A DNA stretch of 64,000 nt from Streptosporangium sp. NBC_01495 (GTDB lineage Bacteria; Actinomycetota; Actinomycetes; Streptosporangiales; Streptosporangiaceae). The stretch's first letter is position 1. Each line of letters begins with the position of its first letter. This document shows positions 52,959-61,497 of the stretch, in pieces. Where the stretch lies: assembly GCF_036250735.1 (NCBI RefSeq), contig NZ_CP109430.1, forward strand, positions 124,001 to 188,000, in the 5' to 3' direction. Below the pieces are notes generated by a model, which saw nothing but the letters and a program-made list of their open reading frames with translations, had not been told where the DNA came from and searched no databases. The position numbers and the translations under genes were made by a program.

Positions 52959-53467
52959 GCTTCCTCCATCACGATCGTTGAGGACCGCTGCCATTTCAGC
53001 GCCGCCGCCAGCCGTTTGCGCGCCCGGTGCAGGCGGGTCCGGGCGGTGATAGCCGTACACCCCATGACTTTGGCGATCTGCTCGCTGGTCAATCCCTCCC
53101 AGCAGGCGAGTGCCAGGACCTCGCGGTCACGCTCGGGCAACTGGTCGAAGGCGGCGCGGACATACTCCAGATCGACCGGTGTGGTCGGCCGGTCGGCGAT
53201 CAACTCGTCACGGAGCCGGTCGGCCAGTACGGCTCTGCGTGAGGTACCGCGTTGTTGGTTGGCCAGCACGCGGCGGGCCACACCGTACAACCAGAGCAGC
53301 GCCCGCTCGCCCTCGGGCACGTCGCCGATGCGCCGCCAGGCGGTGAGAAACGTCTCGGAGATGACGTCGGCCACGTCGTCGGGGGAGCGGGTACGGCGGG
53401 CGGCGTACTGATGTATCGCCGGGTAGTGCGCGTCATAGACCGCTTCGAAGCGATCTCGCTGTGTCAC
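52955..53467 (-). CDS. ECF-type RNA polymerase sigma factor
   Basis: A 170-residue sigma-70 family factor of the extracytoplasmic-function type. Region 2 has FEAVYDAHYPAIHQYAARRT and DVADVISETFLTAWRRI; region 4 has LPERDREVLALACWEGLTSEQIAKVMG. I chose the GTG at 53467, which has AGGAG five bases before it; a GTG at 53497 lies inside a hairpin. It is followed by its membrane partner with translational coupling, so it is probably released by an envelope signal. Confidence 0.9.
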   Translation of the reverse strand: MTQRDRFEAVYDAHYPAIHQYAARRTRSPDDVADVISETFLTAWRRIGDVPEGERALLWLYGVARRVLANQQRGTSRRAVLADRLRDELIADRPTTPVDLEYVRAAFDQLPERDREVLALACWEGLTSEQIAKVMGCTAITARTRLHRARKRLAAALKWQRSSTIVMEEA

Positions 53468-53485
53468 AGGGTCTCCTAGCCGAAG

Positions 53486-53517
53486 GGTGCCGGACACCTT
53501 GATTAGTGTCCGGCACC
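53486..53517. promoter_or_regulatory. inverted repeat upstream of the sigma gene
   Basis: Twelve-base arms (GGTGCCGGACAC and complement) with an eight-base loop lie 19 bases before the sigma GTG start. This could be an operator or an RNA hairpin in the leader. Confidence 0.5.
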
Positions 53518-53715
53518 TTTCGGGACGTTGCAGCCCGCCATGACCCGACTCGTACGGTTGGTTCCAGGTTCGGCATGTCCTGGCACATCGCTCGAACTCG
53601 TGAACAGGCCGCGCACATCTGCCCCCCGAAGTCCGAGCCGGATGGCGGCGGTTCGGACGAACTCGTGAGACGCGTCATGATCGCCCGGTGGTGGACCCGC
53701 GGTTTCCGGGTCGTA

Positions 53716-54924
53716 CTATCGGCCGGGCTCTCCTTCCGGCCGGTCCTGCCAGGTGGCCTCGGAGCACAGGACGCGGGCCGCCTCGTGTGGTTCGGCGTCC
53801 CTGACCACGTAGTGGTCGGCGCGTCCGTTGTAACGCTCCGGGCGGAGCACGGTCACGATGCCCGAGACGAAGATCTGGCGACTGTGCGGATAGCGGACGT
53901 GCACCTGCCGATCGACGGTGAGGCTGCCGTCGAACGGCTCTCCACCGATGATGTCGTCCTCCCACCGCCAGAGGCGGCAGCTGAGACCCGGCGACAGGAA
54001 TCCCCTGCCCTCGTAGGGCATGGAGAAAGTCCGGGAGTTCTCCGGATTCAACTCCTCGGCGATGCGCTCCTCGTCGGACATCTCCCGCAGCCGCTCTTCC
54101 TGCTCGTGCGGTTCCCAGTCGGGAAAACGGTGCGGCAGGAATCCGATGGCCTCCTGCCGCGCGTAGTACCGGTCGACGAGGGGATCGGCGAACCGGCCAG
54201 GGCGGTCCTCAGGACGGACGACGCTCTTCGGCGTGACCTCGGCCCCGTCCTCGATCTCGACGCCCTGCGCCCGCAGCCATTCGTGGATCGTCATGCCCTT
54301 CCCGCGAAGCCCCTCCTCCATCGTGCTCAGCCACTCCTCGAAGGTCGGCCGGGAAGGATCGACCCACATCGAGACCCAGTCCTGGGCGACCGTCAGGGGC
54401 ACGGGCACCGACTGGGGCCTGACCGGCGGAGGCAGCAGCTCAGGCGGGAGCGGCAAGGGAACATACTCTTTCGGCATCGGCACGATGTACGACGCGGCCA
54501 GCGAGTGCACCAGCGGATCGAACGCGTCACGGATCGGCCAGAAACGCAGCAGCCACCGCTCCTCGGGGCCATCCGCGTCCTCGTCCATCTCCTCGTCCGG
54601 CTCGCCGTCCTCGGTGAGCGGCTCGAAGTGCAGCGTCATGCCGTACTCGAAACACGGCGGCCCGATGAGGAAGTCGTGGCCACGCTCCTCCATCATCAGG
54701 GACAGGTGAACGACACCGCTGTCCGCCACGAAGGTCACCTGGTCGACCGGTGTCCAGGAACCTTCGGGACTCGGCGGCTCGCCGTCCCACGCCTCCATCC
54801 GGACATCCGCCACGAAGTGGTAGCCCTCCGGGCTGCTCCACTCCTCGAGGTCGGTGCCCGCCAGGGCGAACATCCCGTACTCCACGTAGACCTCTTCGTC
54901 GATGCTGCGGAGCATGCGTGCCAT
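53716..54924 (-). CDS. large uncharacterised cytosolic protein
   Basis: A 402-residue acidic, Pro/Glu/Trp-rich protein with no signal or membrane helix. It begins ARMLRSIDEEVYVEYGMFAL, has a mid-region Pro-rich stretch (PLPLPPELLPPPVRP) and ends with PERYNGRADHYVVRDAEPHE. GAGGG precedes the ATG at 54924. Composition and codon use are those of a normal resident gene. I do not recognise the family; it resembles no toxin or enzyme I can name. Confidence 0.75.
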   Translation of the reverse strand: MARMLRSIDEEVYVEYGMFALAGTDLEEWSSPEGYHFVADVRMEAWDGEPPSPEGSWTPVDQVTFVADSGVVHLSLMMEERGHDFLIGPPCFEYGMTLHFEPLTEDGEPDEEMDEDADGPEERWLLRFWPIRDAFDPLVHSLAASYIVPMPKEYVPLPLPPELLPPPVRPQSVPVPLTVAQDWVSMWVDPSRPTFEEWLSTMEEGLRGKGMTIHEWLRAQGVEIEDGAEVTPKSVVRPEDRPGRFADPLVDRYYARQEAIGFLPHRFPDWEPHEQEERLREMSDEERIAEELNPENSRTFSMPYEGRGFLSPGLSCRLWRWEDDIIGGEPFDGSLTVDRQVHVRYPHSRQIFVSGIVTVLRPERYNGRADHYVVRDAEPHEAARVLCSEATWQDRPEGEPGR

Positions 54925-55072
54925 CTGCGTCCCTCTATAGATCCAACTCCGGCCGGTCGCGGGTAGCCTGCCGCAAACGTCCGACAAAACCACGCATGCC
55001 CTCGACCGGATGGCCCCTGGGTAGCCGTTCGTCGAAGGGGGTGGGTGTGGTGCATCCTGGCCCGCGCGTTGT

Positions 55073-56323
55073 TCAGCTCGTCGCGGGCCAGGAGATCGTG
55101 ACCAGACCATGGGTCTTGTCCAGGACCGTCGCGCCTTCGGGTACCTGGGTGAGGTCGCTACCGGACGGCCAGAAGACGAACGTGGGGGCCGGACCGCTTC
55201 GGGCTCGCCGATCCCACGCCTGGATCCGCTCGACCATCGCGGTCGCGGCCTCCTGACCATGCGCTCCGTAGGCGCGCGCCCCGAACTCGACTCCGGCACT
55301 CTCCAGGGCCGGACGTATTGCCAGGTAGGCGAACGAGTCACCGCGCACGACACCGAAGGGGAACCACTTCCCGCGCTCCTCGGCCAGCTCGGTTCCCTCG
55401 TCCACGGCGAGCTTGCAGAAGCCGGGCAGGAAGCAGGCGAACCACAGGTGCAGGTCGGCGAACGAAACCCCGTGTTCGATCGTGACGCCGGACCACACCG
55501 CGGCGCGCTCGGTCGCGAGTACGCCGTCAAGCAGGCTCGGATTCTCCGGCACCCCGGTGTCGAACCGGAGGTTGACATGGCAGCCTTGGGCGCCGGGAAG
55601 CCGGAAGACCCGCTCGGAGTGTTCCCCATCACCCTGCATCGCGACGAACCCGCACACTTCAGCGGATGTGCTCACCAGGTGGTCTCCTACGCGCCGGAAC
55701 GCGATCGAGCGGGTGATCCCGTTCATCCGCAGCGGCACGACGATCACTCCGTCCTTGGCCAGCTGTCCCAGCCAGGCCGGAGGGAGGTCCCACGCGCCCA
55801 CCGTCACGATGATCCGGTCGAACAGCCCGGACGCGGGCACACCGTGCTCGGCGTCGGCCAGCACGACCGTGACCCGATCGCCGTACCCGGCCGCCTCCAG
55901 CAGGGCCCTGGCCCGGTCGGTCACCTCCGGGTCGATGTCCACGCTGACCACACGCCCCTCCGGGCCGACGACCTCGGCGAGGAGTGCGGCATTGCAGCCA
56001 CCCGAACCGATTTCCAACACGCTCATTCCCGGCCCGAGCTCCGACTGTTCGATCATCCGGGCCTGGATGAACGGGGCACTGATCGAGGAGATGATCATGC
56101 CGTGCTCATCCGTCTTGGTCGCCACCGAGTCGTCCGCGTTGTAGGTGGCCTCCAGCGGCGTACCTTCCGGAACGAACACGTGCCGCTCCACCACCGCGAA
56201 CGCGTCGGCGACCCGGTCGCCGTGGATGAACCCTCGCTTACGCAACTGCTGGATGAGAGCCTCGCGCAGCAGCTCAGCGGAGGGAGAGTCGGCGTCGGCG
56301 TTCGTCTGCCGTGTGGTCATCAT
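55073..56323 (-). CDS. FxLD-system methyltransferase (protein-L-isoaspartate methyltransferase-like)
   Basis: The 416-residue protein has a PIMT-like SAM domain at about 20-210: FVPEGTPLEATYNADDSVATK, SVLEIGSGGCNAALLAEVVG, VVSVDIDPEV and FDRIIVTVGAWDLPPAWLG. The C-terminal half (FADLHLWFACFLPGFCKLAVD) matches the extended methyltransferases of FxLD lanthipeptide-type clusters. Those enzymes convert an Asp in a ribosomal peptide to an activated methyl ester. No LanB/LanC-like enzyme or FxLD precursor lies nearby, so this may be an orphan. The ATG at 56323 follows AAGGAA. Confidence 0.85.
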   Translation of the reverse strand: MMTTRQTNADADSPSAELLREALIQQLRKRGFIHGDRVADAFAVVERHVFVPEGTPLEATYNADDSVATKTDEHGMIISSISAPFIQARMIEQSELGPGMSVLEIGSGGCNAALLAEVVGPEGRVVSVDIDPEVTDRARALLEAAGYGDRVTVVLADAEHGVPASGLFDRIIVTVGAWDLPPAWLGQLAKDGVIVVPLRMNGITRSIAFRRVGDHLVSTSAEVCGFVAMQGDGEHSERVFRLPGAQGCHVNLRFDTGVPENPSLLDGVLATERAAVWSGVTIEHGVSFADLHLWFACFLPGFCKLAVDEGTELAEERGKWFPFGVVRGDSFAYLAIRPALESAGVEFGARAYGAHGQEAATAMVERIQAWDRRARSGPAPTFVFWPSGSDLTQVPEGATVLDKTHGLVTISWPATS

Positions 56324-56497
56324 CGGATTCCTTCGAGGGTTGGCGAGGGCGGCCGATCGCCGCCACGGCGATCGTGGCCTCTTTCCTCAGCCGGTATGGC
56401 GTCTTCATGAAACATCCAGGCGTGGTGTCCGGACGCCCCCACTGGTCGAGGGCGTGGCGGCGCGGCTCCTCCAGGCTCGCGCCGCCACGCCGGTCTG

Positions 56498-57103
56498 TCA
56501 GGTGAGTTCGAACCAGATGACGGTTCCGGTGGGGTCGCGGTGGAAGCCCCAGCGGGTGGCGAGGTCGTTGACGAGCACGAGCCCTCGTCCGCCGGTGGAG
56601 TCCAGGCCGGAGTTCCTGGTGCAGGGGATCTGGGTGGAGCCGGTGTCCTGGACGGTGATGATGACGCCGTGGGAGAGGAAGGCCACCGTGACAACGAACT
56701 CCTCGGACCGATCGCTCGGTTCGACGTCGATGTCGATTGGTTCGGGGTTGGGCGGTCGGCTTTCGCGCGGCCGGTCTTCGTACGGTCGGTCTTCGCGTGG
56801 TGTGGTGGAGTGTTCGACGGCGTTGGTGGCGAGTTCGCTGGTGAGGAGCATGGCGTCGTCGCGGAGCGGGTGGTCGTCGCCGAGGATCTCGGCGACGAAG
56901 TTCCGTGCGGGCCTGACCTGGTCGCGTGTGGCCGGGAAGCGCTGGGAGATCACCGGTGTGGGCCCCGGGAAGGTCGACCAGCCGGGAATTCGGCCCAGGT
57001 GCGGCGACCACATGGTGGTGGCCGGTCCCATGACGTCGCCGGCTGTTGGACGAAAGCGGTTAGCGAACACGCCGACGAGTACGGACAGGAGCCGCGCGGC
57101 CAT
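56498..57103 (-). CDS. ATP-binding protein, RsbW-type HATPase
   Basis: The 201-residue protein carries a histidine-kinase-like ATPase domain of the anti-sigma/RsbW type (LRDDAMLLTSELATNAVEH, VTVQDTGS, GGRGLVLVNDLATRWGF). In streptomycetes and relatives such proteins are encoded beside XRE-DUF397 genes and modulate sigma factors or development. A microrepeat-encoded insert (EDRPYEDRPRESRP) interrupts the domain near residue 110. The ATG at 57103 follows GGGAGG. It is the last gene of a three-gene operon. Confidence 0.87.
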   Translation of the reverse strand: MAARLLSVLVGVFANRFRPTAGDVMGPATTMWSPHLGRIPGWSTFPGPTPVISQRFPATRDQVRPARNFVAEILGDDHPLRDDAMLLTSELATNAVEHSTTPREDRPYEDRPRESRPPNPEPIDIDVEPSDRSEEFVVTVAFLSHGVIITVQDTGSTQIPCTRNSGLDSTGGRGLVLVNDLATRWGFHRDPTGTVIWFELT

Positions 57104-57512
57104 CCCGGTCACCTCCCTTACCCGTGATGCCCATGGTGCTCTCGTCGCTTCCGGCGACCCTGACACTCCCGCCGAGGACTTCGGGCCGCGCCGTGGGATG
57201 CTGCTCTGCCCTGGAGAGGGGATGGCGTGGCCGTTGGTGCCGGTCGGGGATGAGGTGGGGACGGAAGTCCTCGATGTGCCGTATCCGCGCGGCCAGTTCG
57301 GCGGAGGTATCGGCCTCGACCAGGCCGACGCGCTCCCGGCACCAGGTGGGGGAGAGCGCCCACCAGCGTTCGGTGGCCTCGCCGTACCAGAGACACCAGT
57401 CTGCGAACCGGAGCGCCAGCGCGACGGTGTCCTCTTCCTCGGGCTCGTACGAGAGAGGAGCGGGAAGGTGTTCCGTTGTTCCGGTGGACACTTCGACGGG
57501 TGGCGGGCTCAT
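57060..57512 (-). CDS. hypothetical protein of the ATPase operon
   Basis: The 150-residue protein has a conserved-looking centre (LRFADWCLWYGEATERWWALS, LVEADTSAELAARIRHIE) with a Trp-rich helix and a basic low-complexity tail. GGGG at good spacing precedes the ATG at 57512. It overlaps the ATPase gene downstream by 44 bases and the upstream gene by four, so the three are coupled. The family is unknown to me but recurs next to such ATPase genes in actinomycetes. Confidence 0.7.
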   Translation of the reverse strand: MSPPPVEVSTGTTEHLPAPLSYEPEEEDTVALALRFADWCLWYGEATERWWALSPTWCRERVGLVEADTSAELAARIRHIEDFRPHLIPDRHQRPRHPLSRAEQHPTARPEVLGGSVRVAGSDESTMGITGKGGDRDGRAAPVRTRRRVR

Positions 57513-57991
57513 ACCGTCACCCCTTTCCGGTACGACTCGCGCCTGCCCGGCCAGGGCCGTACCCCCGGCGACTCCCGCCCGTACGGCGGCTGTCCGTACG
57601 GCGGCGCGGCCATCGCGGCCGGTCGCGCGTGGCGTTCCCTGCCCACGGGAGAACCCGCGAAGGGACGGCTCGTCGGGCGTACGGTCACGGTGATGAACGG
57701 GTTCGGCGGGGTGGGTATGGCGGGCGCGGGTGGCACCGGGGGTGCCGGGGGCACGGCCGAGGGCAGCCGACCGCAGAGCCCGAGGCGCCGCCGGGCCGTC
57801 ATCCGGGTGCGGACCTGGGCCGGAGTGGGCTGCTCCCACAGGTGACCGGGCCGATGCGGCAGGCTGGCGGCGTCGTGCGCGTACGGGGGATGGCCACACC
57901 AGCGGCAACCGAGGGGCGAGGGCGGCTGCTCGGCATGCCAGCGGACCCGGATGATCTTGGGGGTTCTATTAGGGTTGGACACAGGTCGCAC
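57509..57991 (-). CDS. hypothetical Cys/His-containing protein heading the ATPase operon
   Basis: The 160-residue protein has an N-terminal segment with GCRWCGHPPYAHDA and HLWEQPTPAQVRTRMTAR, which could bind zinc. The rest is Pro/Ala/Arg-rich and repetitive (PPAPPVPPAPAIPTPP). The start is the GTG at 57991 with GGAG immediately before it. Its stop overlaps the next ATG. The role is unknown; the small Cys motif is the only conserved element. Confidence 0.65.
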   Translation of the reverse strand: MRPVSNPNRTPKIIRVRWHAEQPPSPLGCRWCGHPPYAHDAASLPHRPGHLWEQPTPAQVRTRMTARRRLGLCGRLPSAVPPAPPVPPAPAIPTPPNPFITVTVRPTSRPFAGSPVGRERHARPAAMAAPPYGQPPYGRESPGVRPWPGRRESYRKGVTV

Positions 57992-58009
57992 CTCCAGCGT
58001 GCGGTTGAG

Positions 58010-58043
58010 GTTCTGCCAGACGACGCCATTCGTCTGGCAGAAC
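58010..58043. promoter_or_regulatory. perfect 13-bp inverted repeat upstream of the ATPase operon
   Basis: GTTCTGCCAGACG and its exact complement flank an eight-base loop, 19 bases upstream of the operon's first start codon. It may be an operator bound by the nearby XRE protein or a leader hairpin. Confidence 0.5.
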
Positions 58044-58317
58044 CGTTTTCTGGAGCGTCCTCAGCCTGGTGATGGCACCGGACGAACCGAGCTCTCTCCC
58101 GGCCTGCATCGGGCCGCCATCTCCGAGGGACTGCTCCCTGAGTTTCAAAAGATGCGTTAAGTGAGAGCCGCACCTAGATCACTCTCAGTGATGGATACTC
58201 TTCACATAGTGGCGGCCGGTCGCAGAATTTTCAAGGCCAAAATTTCATCGCCGGTATTGTCTAGTTTCGGCGGGCAGATTGCGTGATTCGCTTACTTAAC
58301 GTGCGAGAAGAGGGCAG

Positions 58318-59169
58318 ATGACCGGTAGTCCGACCGTCAAACGGCGGCGTCTGAGCGCCGAGCTCATCCGGCTACGCGAGCAGGCGGGCCTTACCCACGA
58401 TGAGGTTGCCAGGCGCTTGGAATGGTCACGTGGCCGCCTCACCCACATGGAGCAAAATAAGTGGGTTCTGCCGGATATCGGTAACGTTCGGCTCCTGCTC
58501 GACCTCTACAACGTCGTCGACCCTGCCGTACATGAGGCGATACTCGATCTCGCCCGGCAGTCCCGGGAAAGAGGCTGGTGGGCCAAATACAAGGACGTGT
58601 TCGGTGGCAGCCTCCCCGGCTTCGAGGCAGAGGCAACCCAGATCCGCACCATCGAGCTCGTGACCATCCCTGGCCTGCTACAAACGGCCGACTACGCCAA
58701 TGCGATCTTTCAAGCCGGGCAGGTTCTCGATCAAACCGCCGTCCAACGACGTGTTGAGGCACGTCTGGCCAGGCAGGCGATCCTCAGCCGTGACAACCCG
58801 CCGCAGATCTGGGCCGTCATCGACGAGGCGGCGCTGAGGAAGATGGTCGGTGGTCCGAAGGTCATGGCGGAACAGCTCGGCCATCTTGCTGACATGGCGA
58901 TGCGACCGAACATCGCTGTCCAGGTGCTACCTGACTCAATCGGTGCACATGCGGCGATGGGGAGCGGGTTCGTCATCTTGGACTTCATGGGCGAACTGGA
59001 TCCGTCGATCGTCTACTTGGAGACACCGACAGACAATCTCTTCCTGGAGCGACCAGAGGAGATTCAGGCGTATACGCTCACTTTTAACCGAGTAGTGGCG
59101 GCAGCCTTGACCGTCGAGGAGTCCGTACGCTACGTGGCTGCCTTGGCTGATCAGCTACAGCAGAAATAG
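58318..59169 (+). CDS. XRE-family regulator with DUF5753 domain
   Basis: The 283-residue protein has an N-terminal XRE helix-turn-helix (LIRLREQAGLTHDEVARRLE, WSRGRLTHMEQNKWVLP) and a C-terminal DUF5753 domain (IRTIELVTIPGLLQTADYA, FVILDFMGELDPSIVYLE). Such proteins are paired with DUF397 proteins across actinomycetes and control antibiotic and developmental genes. AGAGGG precedes the ATG. The upstream region has a short palindrome TCACT-CTC-AGTGA at 58179. DUF397 follows by 11 bases in the same operon. Confidence 0.95.
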   Translation: MTGSPTVKRRRLSAELIRLREQAGLTHDEVARRLEWSRGRLTHMEQNKWVLPDIGNVRLLLDLYNVVDPAVHEAILDLARQSRERGWWAKYKDVFGGSLPGFEAEATQIRTIELVTIPGLLQTADYANAIFQAGQVLDQTAVQRRVEARLARQAILSRDNPPQIWAVIDEAALRKMVGGPKVMAEQLGHLADMAMRPNIAVQVLPDSIGAHAAMGSGFVILDFMGELDPSIVYLETPTDNLFLERPEEIQAYTLTFNRVVAAALTVEESVRYVAALADQLQQK

Positions 59170-59180
59170 AGGCGACGACT

Positions 59181-59393
59181 GTGGATCGAATCCCCTCAGG
59201 GCTCATCTGGCGCAAGAGTAGTCAGAGTGCTCAGCAGGACAACTGTGTAGAGACAGCAGCTCTTCCTGGCGGAGGCTGTTCTTTACGAGACAGTAAGGAT
59301 CCGAATGGGCCAGTGCTGAGTTTCGCTGGCGATGAATGGCGTAAATTCGTCGGCAGCGTCAAGAGTGGACTATTTGATGGTCTGAGCCATTAA
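59181..59393 (+). CDS. DUF397-domain protein
   Basis: A 70-residue DUF397 protein (LIWRKSSQSAQQDNCVETA, LRDSKDPNGPVLSFAGDEW), the usual small partner of XRE-DUF5753 regulators. The pair acts like a regulator with a modulator or, as some propose, a toxin-antitoxin-like unit. The GTG at 59181 has a weak ribosome-binding site. Its end is convergent with the caspase-SRA-HNH gene, where A/T content rises sharply. Confidence 0.93.
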   Translation: MDRIPSGLIWRKSSQSAQQDNCVETAALPGGGCSLRDSKDPNGPVLSFAGDEWRKFVGSVKSGLFDGLSH

Positions 59394-59461
59394 CTGGAAG
59401 GCGTTTAAGGTCTTCGCGGCGCGAAGTCAATTGGCCGACGAGTGGGGGGCATGGATGGCGG

Positions 59462-61144
59462 CTAGGGAGATTGACGATGATCACTCTGAGTGAGTGTCGT
59501 TTTGTGTAGATCCCGATGATACCTAATGAAACTGAGGTCGACACGATGCTTTGGAGTTACTCGAAGGTCGTCGATGAGTTCTCCGGTTATCTTGTCGACA
59601 ACTTGGAGGTTGTCGTCGATCGTGACTGCCCCAAGATCAAAGAGTATGCGATGATTGGGGCATAGGCATAGAATATTGTTCAATGTATCTGGGCCATTGT
59701 GAGGGATGCCTAGGCCGCGAATATGAGTAGTCTCGGCGTACCTTATCCCTCCAATCGTTTCGAGTGCTATGCCGCAGATCTGGCACTCATTGTCATACAT
59801 TTTTTTAATTCGCTCAGACAGCTGTCGATCTTGATAAATGCCGCGAGAGATTCGTTCCCATCGGTCGGGAGCAATGTGTGGCTGAGAGTGTTGATGCTCC
59901 GTGCTTGGATATTCAGTATCTGATTCGTCATTCAGGGCTTCTAGGCGAAACTGTAAAATTCTAAAGCCGTCTAAGCCGATTGTGGACCAGTGGTCGGCGA
60001 CGGTAAACAGGCCATCGTAGCTGTATCCGCTAGATGGAGAATGTTCAGTTCCTGCGTCTGCCCCACGAATTACGCGGACGGGCAATCGGCTCATTTGGCT
60101 GGAGATCAAGGCAGCATTGCCTGGATGGTTTGCCTGCTGGTCAGATACTTGCTTCTTAGTATCAGGGTCTCTACCGCCGTGACCTGTGTAAATGATGAGG
60201 TCACCGTGATCTTGATCGTCCTTGTAGCCGCCTGATATGCAGATCGATTCTGCACCGCCTGCGCTTTGAGTTCCGCAAATCCCAGCTTGCAGAGGGCGGT
60301 GAACTTTCGCGTCATGCAGTGCTTTCCGATCGGGAAATTCTGTTCCTACTTCAATGCCAGGGACAGGCCCGTAGCCGGGAGGATTTGACCCTGGAGAGAT
60401 AACGGCTCGATTATTGATGAGCTCTAAATGTCCGGCCGTGTTGCGATTGAGTATTTGCGGCAATGGCCGTGCTTTAGATTGCAGGGCTCGATGAATATGG
60501 CTAAATATCTTGTCCAGTGACAGGCGCCTTGGATGCCCCTCAATTCCGTTTTTGAAAACCTCGACAAGTTCGGCTGTGAAGCTCGTGTATAGCTCTCCAG
60601 GGGGTGCTAGGGATTTCTTTGTTTTCGAGGCCGAAGTTATTACGCATGTGCCTTCAATGTTCGCCTGGTCCGACATGTTGTTCTCGTGGCCGGACATAGC
60701 CCCAAGGGCGTATCCACTGTAACAGCAATCCAGTACGACTACTCGCCGCTTAGCATTACTGTGCACTATTGCTCGCCGGATGTGATCGTAGGCGACAGCT
60801 GTAAAAGAAACACGCCTTAAATCGCTATCCGAGTTGGTGAGCGTTAAATATAGTTCTCCAGCTTCTGAGTCAGCTAACCCGTGCCCTGCGAAATAGACAA
60901 ATAATGTATCAGTCGCTTCCCCGGCCGCCGTTACGATCGGATCAACCATCTCGGAATGCGTAGTTGGCTCCGAAATAACTTTGCAGTTTTGCGGTGGAAG
61001 TCCCCACGTTCTGTGGTCACAAAGAGACTCTTTTATGGCTGCTAGATTGTTAGCTACGGCCGGTAAGTCCGGCATATTATCGAGGCTATATTTGCTTGTT
61101 CCGATGAGGACTGCACGCGACAAGCGAGGATCGGGAAGCTTCAC
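59462..61144 (-). CDS. caspase-like protease fused to SRA (YDG) and HNH nuclease domains
   Basis: The 560-residue protein joins three domains. Residues 5-245 are a caspase-like protease with the His/Cys dyad visible: His88 in YFAGHG and Cys141 in LDCCYSG. Residues 257-405 are an SRA/YDG domain (GIEVGTEF, VHRPLQAGICG, SICISGGYKDD, PVRVIRGADAG, SYDGLF), the fold that reads 5-methyl- or hydroxymethylcytosine. Residues 450-505 are an HNH nuclease: CQIC, His474 in TTHIRGLGIP and NNILCLCPNHRILFD. SRA-HNH pairs form modification-dependent endonucleases; a caspase in front of one is not an arrangement I know. The GTG start overlaps the EACC1-like stop by four bases. Composition is far more A/T-rich than the flanks. 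A defence function is inferred. Confidence 0.9.
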   Translation of the reverse strand: MKLPDPRLSRAVLIGTSKYSLDNMPDLPAVANNLAAIKESLCDHRTWGLPPQNCKVISEPTTHSEMVDPIVTAAGEATDTLFVYFAGHGLADSEAGELYLTLTNSDSDLRRVSFTAVAYDHIRRAIVHSNAKRRVVVLDCCYSGYALGAMSGHENNMSDQANIEGTCVITSASKTKKSLAPPGELYTSFTAELVEVFKNGIEGHPRRLSLDKIFSHIHRALQSKARPLPQILNRNTAGHLELINNRAVISPGSNPPGYGPVPGIEVGTEFPDRKALHDAKVHRPLQAGICGTQSAGGAESICISGGYKDDQDHGDLIIYTGHGGRDPDTKKQVSDQQANHPGNAALISSQMSRLPVRVIRGADAGTEHSPSSGYSYDGLFTVADHWSTIGLDGFRILQFRLEALNDESDTEYPSTEHQHSQPHIAPDRWERISRGIYQDRQLSERIKKMYDNECQICGIALETIGGIRYAETTHIRGLGIPHNGPDTLNNILCLCPNHRILFDLGAVTIDDNLQVVDKITGELIDDLRVTPKHRVDLSFIRYHRDLHKTTLTQSDHRQSP

Positions 61145-61497
61145 TCGGAGTCCTCTTTGAAGGAGCGAATTATTTTCTTCACGGTTTCCTCGTCGTCGCC
61201 ATCGACAGTAATTTCAAGATCGCCATGTTTGAATGTCACCTTAGGCTTTTCTCTGCGCGTATACCGCCAAGCAAGATAAGCTAATGTGAGGTTGGCTACC
61301 TCGAAGCTATTGCTTAGAACTAGTTCGATAGCCTCTAGTGCGGTGCCCATCTCGCTTTCTTTGGGTGGGCTCCATCGCAAGGCCACTTGCGCGTGCTGCC
61401 GAATGTCTTCATCATCCCGTAGCCAATTATAAAAAGACTGTAGTTCTTTTTCCGCCTCTTCGCCGCTCATGCCTATGTGGATGGTATTTGCGGTCAT
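61141..61497 (-). CDS. EACC1-like adaptor protein
   Basis: The 118-residue protein reads IHIGMSGEEAEKELQSFYNW, LRDDEDIRQHA, PPKESEMGTALEAIELVLSN, LTLAYLAWRYTRREKPKVTF and EITVDGDDEETVKKII. This is the layout of effector-associated constant component 1: a small alpha/beta part, the EMG motif, a hydrophobic helix and a C-terminal ITVDG strand. In actinobacteria EACC1 is the fixed partner of caspase-like and other effectors in proposed ternary conflict systems. AGAGGAG precedes the ATG at 61497. It overlaps the effector gene by four bases, so the two are translated together. Confidence 0.85.
   Translation of the reverse strand: MTANTIHIGMSGEEAEKELQSFYNWLRDDEDIRQHAQVALRWSPPKESEMGTALEAIELVLSNSFEVANLTLAYLAWRYTRREKPKVTFKHGDLEITVDGDDEETVKKIIRSFKEDSE

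Noticed and set aside
56274..56408. A 44-residue frame overlapping the FxLD methyltransferase start, considered as a precursor peptide
   Set aside because: It lacks the FxLD motif, a Cys/Ser/Thr-rich core and a ribosome-binding site.
59723..60722. Short + strand frames across the caspase-SRA-HNH gene
   Set aside because: Antisense to clear caspase, SRA and HNH motifs and without start signals.
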